A stretch of 64,000 bases of DNA from CAZLRH01 sp964562015. GTDB lineage: Bacteria > Verrucomicrobiota > Verrucomicrobiia > Opitutales > JABDGR01. Within the stretch, counting starts at the first letter, position 1. Each line of letters starts with the position of its first letter. The stretch is from assembly GCA_964562015.1 (NCBI GenBank), contig CAZLRH010000019.1, positions 1-64,000 of the forward strand, written 5' to 3'. Below the pieces are notes generated by a model. The model searched no databases and was not told the DNA's origin. It worked only from the letters and a program-made list of their open reading frames with translations. Shown piece by piece: positions 1 through 7,623 of the stretch. Both the position numbers and the translations under genes were made by a program.

Positions 1-323
1 TCCAGCACGCCGTCCACCAGCAGCGCCACGCGCTTTTCCAGCGGCTCGACGTTGATGATCAATTCGCGGTAGGCGTTGTCCGGGCCGCCTTTGATGGCGC
101 GGACGATGCGCTGCAGCAGCGGGCGCGTTTTCTTGGCGCGCAGGCGGGCGTCGTCGCGGAGCTGGCCGGTGGGAATGAGTTCCGGCTCGGGCTCGGAGGG
201 GCGCTCGCGCATTTCCTCCTCGGGCGTCTGCTCGAGGGCGGCGGGCGGCGGGGCGAGGTCGTCCAGGCGTTCGGGGGCGGAATCGTCGGGCGAATCCGTG
301 GAGGGGTCGGGGAAGTGGGACAT
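1..323 (-). CDS. rng: Ribonuclease E/G family protein, N-terminal part
   Basis: Only the first ~107 codons lie in the window; the gene runs off the left edge. Translation from the ATG at 323 gives an acidic, proline-rich leader (residues ~1-60), a basic stretch (KKTRPLLQR near 68-76) and then the strand IINVEPLEKRVALLVDG, which is the usual start of the S1/RNase E-G core (self-recognition of 5' ends and mRNA/rRNA processing in this family). The catalytic DNase-I-like and Zn-link regions are outside the window. It lies 72 bp downstream of rodA on the same strand; a rodA-rng neighbourhood is common in bacteria and fits a shared transcript. The call rests on this short segment, so Rne versus Rng cannot be separated. 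Confidence 0.72.
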   Translation of the reverse strand, partial: MSHFPDPSTDSPDDSAPERLDDLAPPPAALEQTPEEEMRERPSEPEPELIPTGQLRDDARLRAKKTRPLLQRIVRAIKGGPDNAYRELIINVEPLEKRVALLVDGVL

Positions 324-395
324 GTGCAGTTCGTTAAGGTGAAGAATCGGAAGGAAGTGACCGGCCCGCCGCGCGCGAGGCGCAGCCGGACGGCG

Positions 396-1658
396 TTAAA
401 CGGCCTCGCGGCGGAAGCGGTAAACGCTTTGCACGAGACCCAGCAACAGACCGATCGCGAGCACGAAGGAGCCTCCGTAACTCATGAGCGGCAGAGGAAT
501 GCCCTTGACCGGCATCAGGCCCTGCACCATCCCGATGTTCACGAACACATGCACCATTAAGATAACCGCCGCCCCCACGCAGATAAGTTGACCAAATCGG
601 TCCCGCGCGAGGCCGGCTATGCGCAAAGTGTTGCCCACCAGGATGGCAAAAAGGCCGAGGACGACCATGCCTCCCATAAAACCCGTCTCCTCAAGGTAGA
701 CGGACATGATGAAATCATTCGTGGCTGGCACTGCCGGCAGGTAGCCGAGGCGGGCCTGGGTACCGTTTTGGTATCCCTTGCCCGTCAAGCCTCCCGTGCC
801 AATCGCGATGAGCGATTGATGCAGCTGCCAATTGACGCCCTTATTAAATTGGTCCACCTGTTTGGGGGCGACGAAGGTCGCGATCCGCTCCCGTTGGTAG
901 TCCTTGAGGGGTACCCACGAAAGCTTCTCATACTGACCGCGCAAATCCACCGGCGTCTGCCCCTTTTGGATATGCTTGTTTAAATATTTGACATAATTGA
1001 TATCATCCACCGCGAGGATGCCAACACCCAGCAAGAACAGGCCGAAGACCGCCGCAAAAAAGCGCACGGACAAATTCGACACGAACAGCTGGGCGAACAC
1101 CATGGCGGTAATAACCAAGACCGAGCCTAAGTCCGGCTGCTTATAAATCAACACTATAGGTGGGAGGGCTACGGCGGCCACTTTGGCCAAAATGGCGAAG
1201 GAGGCCCGCACCGTCCCCAGCTCCGACCGCGAGAGGATGTACGCCACCATCAGCAACGTCCCAATTTTGGCGAATTCCGCCGGCTGAATCGTCATCCCGC
1301 CCACGCCGACCCAGCGCCAGGCCCCGGAATGTTTCTGGCCAAAGGGGGGAATCAGGGTGAGGACCAACAGCAACAGCGACGCGAAATAGACGACGTAAAT
1401 GTTGCGAATCCACACATGGTAATCGATGCGGCCCAGGCCCACGTAGAGTACCGCCGCGCCGAGCAGCCAGACGAACTGGTAAATCCATTGGCGACCGCCG
1501 TTGTAGCTTTGGGCCGATTTGATGAACAGCACTCCCAGCGTGCCCAGCAGCACGAGCGCCACCGGGCTGACCCAGTCCGTCCGCCGCACTGGCGGCGGCC
1601 GGTACGTCATCATGAGCGCGGGGTTGGTGCCGCTGGTGGGCCGGAAAGTGGCGGGCAT
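396..1658 (-). CDS. rodA: Rod shape-determining protein RodA (SEDS peptidoglycan glycosyltransferase)
   Basis: A 420-residue polytopic membrane protein of the FtsW/RodA/SpoVE family, which polymerises lipid II in the elongasome together with a class B PBP. Visible marks are about ten hydrophobic segments, the motif GVGGMTIQPAEFAKIG (SEDS signature around residues 117-132), the large periplasmic loop with NWQLHQSLIAIGTGGLTGKG, and the C-terminal GIPLPLMSYGGS signature. Length is typical for RodA. An internal ATG pair (MMTYRPPP, residues 16-17) is an alternative start. It is followed by the RNase E/G gene on the same strand. A RodZ-like gene lies about 17 kb away in the same window, so two elongasome components are present. 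Confidence 0.93.
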   Translation of the reverse strand: MPATFRPTSGTNPALMMTYRPPPVRRTDWVSPVALVLLGTLGVLFIKSAQSYNGGRQWIYQFVWLLGAAVLYVGLGRIDYHVWIRNIYVVYFASLLLLVLTLIPPFGQKHSGAWRWVGVGGMTIQPAEFAKIGTLLMVAYILSRSELGTVRASFAILAKVAAVALPPIVLIYKQPDLGSVLVITAMVFAQLFVSNLSVRFFAAVFGLFLLGVGILAVDDINYVKYLNKHIQKGQTPVDLRGQYEKLSWVPLKDYQRERIATFVAPKQVDQFNKGVNWQLHQSLIAIGTGGLTGKGYQNGTQARLGYLPAVPATNDFIMSVYLEETGFMGGMVVLGLFAILVGNTLRIAGLARDRFGQLICVGAAVILMVHVFVNIGMVQGLMPVKGIPLPLMSYGGSFVLAIGLLLGLVQSVYRFRREAV

Positions 1659-1666
1659 GGACGGCT

Positions 1667-1694
1667 GAAAGTGTTTTAGTGTTCTGGTGCTTAG
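1667..1694. repeat. Intergenic short repeat, family A, copy 1
   Basis: Read on minus, the segment contains CTAAGCACCAGAACACTAAA. A closely related segment (CTAAGTACTAGAACACT) lies at 17528-17562. Each sits just upstream of the start of a minus-strand gene (rodA here, eboB there). The rest of the spacer 1695-1840 shows no gene I can support. Confidence 0.55.
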
Positions 1695-1840
1695 TTTTTT
1701 AGTCCGGGAGGATTGATGACTGGACGATGCGGGATTTGTGGTAGCGGTGCGGGGCGGTGGCTAAGCATACAGACCACCGCAGGTGCGGCTAGTTCAAAGA
1801 AAAAGAGAACCGGCCATGAATTTTAGGCTGCCGACAGGTT

Positions 1841-3142
1841 CTAGGGTAGAGGCGCCTCTCCGAGGCGTCCATTGCAGGCCATCTCCTCCGCCCAGGCACA
1901 CAGCGCAGGTAAGGGATCATCCGCAAGAATTTGCTTTTGATAGCGGGCGCAGGCGGTGCGCACCGACGGAGAGTCGAGGAGTGTGTGCAATTTGGCGGCG
2001 GCGGTCGGGGGTGTAAGTTTGCGAAAGGAGAGGGCGGCGCCGACGCCGAGGTTTTCCAGGCGGCGGGCGTTGTCAGGTTGGTCATGGGCGCGCGGGATGA
2101 CCAATTGCGGCACGCCCGCGGCCAGGGCCTGCACGAGCGTGCCGATGCCGCCGTGGTGCACGACCGCCCGGCACCGCGCAAATACGCGCTCAAAAGGCGC
2201 ATGGGGCAGGTAAAGGAACTGTCCTGGCGGCAATTCCGGCCACCCCGCGGGCGGCGCCGCGGGCCCAACCAGCAGGCAGCGCGTGCCGAGGATTTTCGAA
2301 GCCCCGACGGCTGTTTCGGCAAAATGCTCGGTGTGGAGATTGGCGGAGCCATGGGTCCACAAGATGGGAGGCGCGCCGGCCGCCAGAAATTTTTCCAGTG
2401 CTGCATCCAGGGGCTTGTCGGACTCAGCCACCGGCGTATACGGAAAGCCGAAGAGCCGGATTTTGGTCGGCCAATCGCGTTGCGGCGCATCATACCACGA
2501 CGGGAAAAAGCCGGCGATGCGGTCGCCGCAATGCCAGATGCCGTCATTCACATCGTGAACGGGCGGCAACCCGAGTTGCACGCGATAGGCGTTTACTCCG
2601 GGCAACATTTGCCGGTTCAACATTTTGTCGATCAACCAAAACACGGCGCGCTTGACGAACTTGGGCGCATGGCACAGCCATTCCGCTCCTTCCATGAACA
2701 GCGGGCAATTGTCCACGCTGCGCAGGCACAGCGGTTGCAGGTGAATTTCGAGCCGGGAAATATGCCGGGCCTCGGCCCAGGCAAACGCGCTCGTCGCCAG
2801 CGTGGTGCCAATGACCAAGTCAAAATCCTCGTGCGCGCCGTCGAGCAGCGCACGGACGGGCTGGAGCGACGCCAACATCTGCTCGAGCACCAGCTCCGTG
2901 CCGCGCCGGGGCTCCCATAGGCGCGGGTCGCGCGTGACGGCGGCAAACTCCTCGACGGTACCCAGGGGCAGCCAGCGCCACGCGGGCCGAACGTCCACAA
3001 ACTTTTTGTAATAGGGCGTGAGAATCAAAGTAATGCGGTGCCCGCGTGCTGCCAGGGCATCGCCCAGCCAGAGCAACGGGCGCACGTCGCCCTCGCTGCC
3101 AAACGGCGCGAGCAGGATGGAAAGGCTGGCGGTGGCGGCCAC
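1841..3142 (-). CDS. GT1-like glycosyltransferase (UDP-glucosyl/macrolide transferase type)
   Basis: A 433-residue GT-B fold enzyme. The N-terminal half starts with LAPFGSEGDVRPLLWLGDAL, the acceptor-domain pattern of GT28/GT1 enzymes such as EryCIII-like and sterol glucosyltransferases. The C-terminal half carries the donor-sugar signature HHGGIGTLVQALAAGVPQLV and PRAHDQPDNA, where the His-Gly-Gly and the Asp-Gln contact the nucleotide sugar. No signal peptide is seen, so it should be cytoplasmic. The GTG start at 3142 is only 5 bp after the stop of the hydrolase-DedA-ATP-grasp gene, so the two are probably co-translated. The donor and acceptor are unknown; a lipid or envelope acceptor is an inference from the neighbour. 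The last ~9 codons are encoded by a hairpin repeat (1851-1870). Confidence 0.85.
   Translation of the reverse strand: MAATASLSILLAPFGSEGDVRPLLWLGDALAARGHRITLILTPYYKKFVDVRPAWRWLPLGTVEEFAAVTRDPRLWEPRRGTELVLEQMLASLQPVRALLDGAHEDFDLVIGTTLATSAFAWAEARHISRLEIHLQPLCLRSVDNCPLFMEGAEWLCHAPKFVKRAVFWLIDKMLNRQMLPGVNAYRVQLGLPPVHDVNDGIWHCGDRIAGFFPSWYDAPQRDWPTKIRLFGFPYTPVAESDKPLDAALEKFLAAGAPPILWTHGSANLHTEHFAETAVGASKILGTRCLLVGPAAPPAGWPELPPGQFLYLPHAPFERVFARCRAVVHHGGIGTLVQALAAGVPQLVIPRAHDQPDNARRLENLGVGAALSFRKLTPPTAAAKLHTLLDSPSVRTACARYQKQILADDPLPALCAWAEEMACNGRLGEAPLP
1851..1870. repeat. Hairpin repeat at the 3' end of the glycosyltransferase gene
   Basis: CGCCTC (1853-1858) and GAGGCG (1862-1867) form a short stem with a three-base loop. 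The element supplies the C-terminal residues RLGEAP of the glycosyltransferase. I recall similar GGACGCCTCGGAGAGGCG elements as abundant intergenic repeats in verrucomicrobial genomes, but cannot check that here. Confidence 0.5.
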
Positions 3143-3147
3143 GGCGG

Positions 3148-5775
3148 TTACACCTCGAACTTGGTCGTGGTGCGGGAATGGAGGAACGATTGCAGCAGCC
3201 CGCGCAGGGGCACCGGCACGGCGCCGCGCGCGCGATTGGCCGCCCCGATTTCATAGCAAATCCGCCATTGCCGGCAAAGCGTGCGCCAGGCGGAGAGTAG
3301 CGAGCCGTGCGGATCGTAGATGGCGGTGGCTTCCGAGGTCACGCCGTTGAGTTCGATGACGCGCAAATTGCGGCCCGCGCGCAAATCGTTGGCCGAGGGG
3401 CAGCGCACATCGTAGCGGCCAAAGTTAAAGCCGGCAAAGTTCTGGCTGATGGCGTCCATCGCGGCGGTCAACTGCGGCGAACCGAGGTCCGCGGTGCCGT
3501 CGAGAAAAAGCGCACCGCGCGCGTGGGTGCCGAGCTCGACGAGCGGAATGACTTCGCCGACGGGCGGAATCTCAAACAGCCGGGCCGCGTGCCGCGCGAG
3601 GAAGAAGCGCGCGCTGCACACCGCGCGGTCGTCCTTTAAAATGAGGTATTCGAGGTTGTGCTTGCCGTCGCCGGTGACGCTGGGAAAACGCTTGTCGGTG
3701 ATGGCCAGCAAGTGCCCGGTTTTTTCGTCGGGATGGCGATAGTAGAAGACGCCGTATTCGACGCCGGGCACGTATTCCTGCGCAATGATGGCGGCGGTGT
3801 TGCGGCCCAAATAGTCGAGGGCGGAATAATGATCGCGGCACACGGCCACGCCCTGGCCGCGTTCGCCGACATCGGGCTTGAGCACGACGGGCCAGACGAG
3901 CCCGCGCCCGGCCATCCAGGTTTCCAAAAGTTGGGCGCGCGAGGCCGCGGCGTTGGGGTCGTCGGCTTCCGGCAGCAGTGTCCAGGTCGCCACCGCCGAG
4001 CCCGCGCCGGTCAACCCGCGCAGAATGTGGCTCTTGCTTTCCTCGACGAAGCCGCCGTCGGGCAGCGCGGGATTCGCGCAGGTGAAGACGGTGAGGCTGC
4101 GGTGCTTGAGCGCGAGCCAGGCCACGTACACGAACACCGGCGGGTAAATCATCCACCACGGCCAGAATTCCCAGCGTGTGAAACGACGCCAGCGCGAGAG
4201 CCACAACCGGCGTCCGCGCCAGGTACACATCGGCAGGACCACATGCACGACCGCCGCGAGGCCCAGAACGACCAGCAGCAACATGGCAAAGGCCGCCTTC
4301 TCATAGCGCTCCACGTAATAGAGCATCTGCTGGCCCAGCAACGCGGCGATGCCGACGAACGGCGGCGTCCACACCGCGCCGGCCACCAACAGCCCCACGG
4401 CCAGGCGCATGAACGAAAAGCGCAAAATTCCGGCGCCAATGAATAGTGGCACGCGGCTCGCGGGCACGAATCGGGAGATGAAAATCAGCCACATCCCGCG
4501 TTTGCCGAAGGACTCGCTCATGCGCTGCAAATCCGCCTCCTTGATCCACCAACGGAAGGGCGGATAACGCATGGCGGGCCGGCCGAAATATAGCCCGGCG
4601 AGGTAGAGCAGCAGGTCGCCGATGTAGATGCCCACAAAGCAGGCGATGGTGGCCATCCAGAAGCCCAGCACGCCGCGCGCCACCAGCAGGCCCGCGCCGA
4701 TGCAGGTCAAGTCCTCGGCAATGAGGGTCGCGAGTACAATAAGTGCGAGTATGGCTAAAAGATAAACGCCGCTGGCCTGGTCGCGCGGGGTCATTTGCGC
4801 GCGCGCCTCCTCCAACCGTTGCGGGCGGGCGGTGGCCTTGGTTTTCGCCTGGCCGGCCTGCACCCGGCGGACGAAATCCCGCAGATGGTCGGCGATGTCT
4901 TCCGGATGCTGGTAAATTTCCCCGTGGCCGCCATGATGCAGGGCCAGCTCGCTTTGCGGGACGAGGCGGTTGGCTTCGCGCGCGACGGCGACCGGCTCGA
5001 GCAGGTCGTTGTCGCCGTGCAGGATCAACATCGGTTCGCGATAATTCTGGAGCAGGTCGCGCACACGCCGCTGGTCGGTGTCCCAATAGCTGCCGGCATA
5101 CGCCTCGTTAAAGGTCGAAATGTCCATGATGCCGAAATGCGGCAGGAGTTCCTGGGCGAGCGTGATAAGGGCGATTTGCGCGCCGTAGAGGGCATGGTTA
5201 AGCACCGGGTCGCCCAGCCACTCGTATTCGACCGGGCCGGTGGAATCGATCAGCGTCACGGATTGCACGCGCGTCGGCGCGAGTTCGGCGAATTCCAGCG
5301 CGATGTCGCCCCCGAAGCCGTAGCCGGCCAGATTGGCGTGCGGAATATGCAATTGATCGAGCAGCGCCAGCAATTGCATGGCCTGGGTTTCGGCCGAGTA
5401 GTTGGGCAGCTCAGGCCCGGCGGAGGCGCCGAAGCCCGGCATGTCGGGAACAACCAGGCGAAAATCCGGCGTGAGTTCGCGGACGAGGCCGTCGAGGGCC
5501 GGGGAACGCATCGGGCTGCCATTGAGGAGCACGAGCACATGCGTGTCCGCAGCCGCAGTGGGCCGGGTGTCGAGGTAGTAAAGGGGGGTGCTTTCGCCGG
5601 TGGGCCGCTCATCGTCATCGATGACGGGTGCTTGGGCCACTTGCTGGCCGAGGCGGACAATTCCGTGGGGCGGGCGGGCCCATTGCACAAAATGCGACAG
5701 CGCCAGCAGCCCCAGGTAAGACCAGAGGATGCGCCAGCGCCAGCGGCGTCGCCAGAGGGAATCCGGGGTATTCAC
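3148..5775 (-). CDS. Three-domain membrane protein: alpha/beta hydrolase, DedA, ATP-grasp
   Basis: An 875-residue fusion. Residues ~1-30 form an N-terminal membrane anchor. Residues ~70-310 form an alpha/beta-hydrolase domain (VLVLLNGSP, DMPGFGASAG, HGDNDLL with the acid, GGHGEIYQ with the His). Residues ~330-530 form a DedA/SNARE-associated domain (ARGVLGFWMAT, GDLLLYLAG, FISRFVPASRVPLFIGAG), a family linked to lipid flipping. After further membrane segments, residues ~590-850 form an ATP-grasp ligase domain (VVLKPDVGERGQGV, QEYVPGVEYGVF, metal site IELNG). The elbow that should read G-x-S-x-G is GYGFG (5311-5325), so the nucleophile serine is absent and the hydrolase is probably inactive or repurposed. 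The start is GTG. A glycosyltransferase follows after 5 bp. A role in modifying or translocating an envelope lipid or polymer is inference. Confidence 0.85.
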   Translation of the reverse strand: MNTPDSLWRRRWRWRILWSYLGLLALSHFVQWARPPHGIVRLGQQVAQAPVIDDDERPTGESTPLYYLDTRPTAAADTHVLVLLNGSPMRSPALDGLVRELTPDFRLVVPDMPGFGASAGPELPNYSAETQAMQLLALLDQLHIPHANLAGYGFGGDIALEFAELAPTRVQSVTLIDSTGPVEYEWLGDPVLNHALYGAQIALITLAQELLPHFGIMDISTFNEAYAGSYWDTDQRRVRDLLQNYREPMLILHGDNDLLEPVAVAREANRLVPQSELALHHGGHGEIYQHPEDIADHLRDFVRRVQAGQAKTKATARPQRLEEARAQMTPRDQASGVYLLAILALIVLATLIAEDLTCIGAGLLVARGVLGFWMATIACFVGIYIGDLLLYLAGLYFGRPAMRYPPFRWWIKEADLQRMSESFGKRGMWLIFISRFVPASRVPLFIGAGILRFSFMRLAVGLLVAGAVWTPPFVGIAALLGQQMLYYVERYEKAAFAMLLLVVLGLAAVVHVVLPMCTWRGRRLWLSRWRRFTRWEFWPWWMIYPPVFVYVAWLALKHRSLTVFTCANPALPDGGFVEESKSHILRGLTGAGSAVATWTLLPEADDPNAAASRAQLLETWMAGRGLVWPVVLKPDVGERGQGVAVCRDHYSALDYLGRNTAAIIAQEYVPGVEYGVFYYRHPDEKTGHLLAITDKRFPSVTGDGKHNLEYLILKDDRAVCSARFFLARHAARLFEIPPVGEVIPLVELGTHARGALFLDGTADLGSPQLTAAMDAISQNFAGFNFGRYDVRCPSANDLRAGRNLRVIELNGVTSEATAIYDPHGSLLSAWRTLCRQWRICYEIGAANRARGAVPVPLRGLLQSFLHSRTTTKFEV

Positions 5776-5858
5776 AAAAAAGGAGGGCTGGGCGCAGGAG
5801 TCGGTTCCCGCGCAAAGGGGTGATTATACCAAAAAATCGGCGCAATGCTCGCCGTTTC

Positions 5859-6611
5859 TTAGCGGCGCTGGCGGAGAAACAGGCGGGCCACCAAGGGCGG
5901 TCCGGGCATGGCGCCTTCCTTTCGCGACCGCACTCCATAGGCGAAAACGGCGGTGTTGTTCGGCCCAACCACCAAGTGACTGACGCTTACCGTGCGCGCG
6001 TCCGGCCGATCCATAAGAACGCCCCGGGCCGGTTGCTCGGGGTCTGCCTGGCGGTGGAATTGATCGAGTTCCTGCGGGGTGACCCCGTTTTTGGCATTCC
6101 AGAGTTGAGCAAATAGGTTCCGGCGGTACGCGACAATTTCGGCGCCGTGGTAAGACGACGAAGTCAAAAAAGGCAGCGGCTCCAATTCCGTTTCCTCGCG
6201 CAAGGTGTGGGTGTCCCAGCACCAGCGGCGCGCGGCTTCCGCCCGGCCCAGGGCGATGAGATAAAATCCCGCGCAGCGGCGCAGGGGCGCGGCGGCCAGC
6301 CGTTCGGCCAGCACGGCGACGGACGGCACGTCCGCCAAATCCCGCAAGAGCAGACCGCGGCTGAGGGCGGGAGATTCGGCCGCGGCGGGCGCCGGCGGAT
6401 AATGGTTCACCAAGCCGAGGCTGACCCCGAAGGCATTGACCAGCAGCCAGGTGCCGCGATGGTCGGAATCCGTGGGGGATAAGTACGGCACCCCGCGGCA
6501 GTCACCCTGGCCCGGCGGCAGCGCGGAGCCGCGCGTGCGGCGTTCATCACGGTTGAAGAACAACTCGTAACCGTCCGCCTCCGCGTCCCGCCACCACGTT
6601 ACCGTGCACAT
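5859..6611 (-). CDS. NRDE family (TANGO2-like) protein
   Basis: A 250-residue protein beginning MCTVTWW and containing the family-defining FNRDERRTR motif at residues ~20-28. NRDE proteins are cytoplasmic, and an N-terminal-nucleophile-like Cys2 is conserved. Eukaryotic TANGO2 has been tied to haem and lipid handling, but the bacterial role is uncertain. The ATG at 6611 is preferred because the protein then begins with the conserved MC pair; a longer reading frame upstream overlaps the DinB-like gene and is not needed. It overlaps the stop of the upstream gene by 13 bp, which indicates translational coupling. Confidence 0.8.
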   Translation of the reverse strand: MCTVTWWRDAEADGYELFFNRDERRTRGSALPPGQGDCRGVPYLSPTDSDHRGTWLLVNAFGVSLGLVNHYPPAPAAAESPALSRGLLLRDLADVPSVAVLAERLAAAPLRRCAGFYLIALGRAEAARRWCWDTHTLREETELEPLPFLTSSSYHGAEIVAYRRNLFAQLWNAKNGVTPQELDQFHRQADPEQPARGVLMDRPDARTVSVSHLVVGPNNTAVFAYGVRSRKEGAMPGPPLVARLFLRQRR

Positions 6612-7132
6612 GCGGCGCCCTGCGATTGCTGAAAGCGCAGCGTCGAGGGGGCCACGCCAAAAGCCGGCTCGAGCGCCACTCCCAGCTGGTGGCAAATCAC
6701 CGCAATCAAGGCGTAGTGGTGAATCGTATGACTCAATAAAAATTGCAATTCCCGGCGGCCGCTCGAGGGCGTCCAGGCCTCGTCATCCGGCACGTCGCTG
6801 CCGGTATCCATGCGGACGGACAGGGGCACGGCGAGCTGGTCGGGCTGGAGGGCCTGCAAGTCGCGGCCCACGGCTTCGAGGCGGCCGGCGGCGTAGGCGG
6901 GGTCGGTCTCAATCAGCGAGTCGCGGGTGCGGGCATCGTAGTCCACGCGGCCTCCGGCAAGCCCCTCGAGGTAGCACGTATAGTGGTCGAGATTGTGCCG
7001 GAAGTGACCGCCGAGCGAGCTATGGAAGCATTCCGGCTGCGGGCGGGCATACTGGGCGGGCGACACCCGGCGGAGCAAGGCGATGCCTTGCGCAAGGCAA
7101 GCCAGCGTGTCAGTCACGAGAAAATCATTCAT
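6599..7132 (-). CDS. DinB-like four-helix-bundle protein
   Basis: A 177-residue protein of the DinB/YfiT-like type: helical, with histidines positioned as a metal triad (HFRHNLDHY near residues 45-53 and SHTIHHYALI near 133-142). The family includes metal-dependent thiol transferases and hydrolases, but no substrate can be assigned. The start at 7132 (MNDFLVTDTLACLAQG) is chosen because upstream residues are low quality and not family-like. The gene overlaps the NRDE gene by 13 bp on the same strand. Confidence 0.7.
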   Translation of the reverse strand: MNDFLVTDTLACLAQGIALLRRVSPAQYARPQPECFHSSLGGHFRHNLDHYTCYLEGLAGGRVDYDARTRDSLIETDPAYAAGRLEAVGRDLQALQPDQLAVPLSVRMDTGSDVPDDEAWTPSSGRRELQFLLSHTIHHYALIAVICHQLGVALEPAFGVAPSTLRFQQSQGAACAR

Positions 7133-7259
7133 CACGGCAAAAAAGCGAGAATAGGCGCAAGGCTGCGCGGAGCCGGGCGCCGGGATGGTCCCGGCTGCCT
7201 CCGCGTTACCTTTGCTCACTAAGTGATTAAACGCAAGCAAGCTTTGTGCTAGGCCCGCC

Positions 7260-7282
7260 ACGCCCGGGTCCGGGCGTTTTTT
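7260..7282 (+). terminator. Rho-independent terminator without an assigned gene
   Basis: ACGCCCGG pairs with CCGGGCGT (7270-7277) and is followed by a run of six T residues (7277-7282) on the plus strand. No plus-strand gene ends upstream; the DinB-like gene starts at 7132 on minus and the ferredoxin starts 96 bp downstream. It may end a small RNA or act as an attenuator in the ferredoxin leader. Confidence 0.65.
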
Positions 7283-7377
7283 GTCCACGCCGGGCCAGAA
7301 AGGCACACGGGTTCTTTCGCACAGCGGATGCTTGACTTGCGCGCCGCGCTGGCAATGATGAAACGCTTCCCTGCACC

Positions 7378-7623
7378 ATGGCTGACAAGAAGGACAAATG
7401 GCCGGACAACATCCGCGGAAAATTTTTCGTGGATCGGCAATGCATTGACTGCGATCTGTGCCGCGAGACCGCGCCGGATTTTTTCACCCGCCATGAGGAT
7501 GGGGGTTATTCCTACGTGTACAAGCAGCCAACGACCCAGGAAGACATCGACAAGTGCATGGAGGCCTTGGTCGGCTGCCCGGTTGAGGCCATTGGCAGCG
7601 ATGGCGACGAGCCGGCGGCCTAG
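7378..7623 (+). CDS. Single-cluster [4Fe-4S] ferredoxin
   Basis: An 81-residue acidic protein with CIDCDLC (C-x2-C-x2-C, residues ~22-28) and a distal CP (VGCPVEAIG, ~67-75), the four ligands of one [4Fe-4S] cluster, as in Bacillus-type and thermophile ferredoxins. It is a small soluble electron carrier whose partner is not evident nearby. Its stop codon overlaps the stop of the convergent SIS gene by 4 bp. An orphan terminator hairpin lies in the sequence before it, so expression could be controlled by attenuation. Confidence 0.88.
   Translation: MADKKDKWPDNIRGKFFVDRQCIDCDLCRETAPDFFTRHEDGGYSYVYKQPTTQEDIDKCMEALVGCPVEAIGSDGDEPAA

Noticed and set aside
1931..2920. 329-codon plus-strand frame opposite the glycosyltransferase
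   Set aside because: Arg/Gly-rich translation with no domain; it mirrors the well-supported minus-strand gene in GC-rich DNA.
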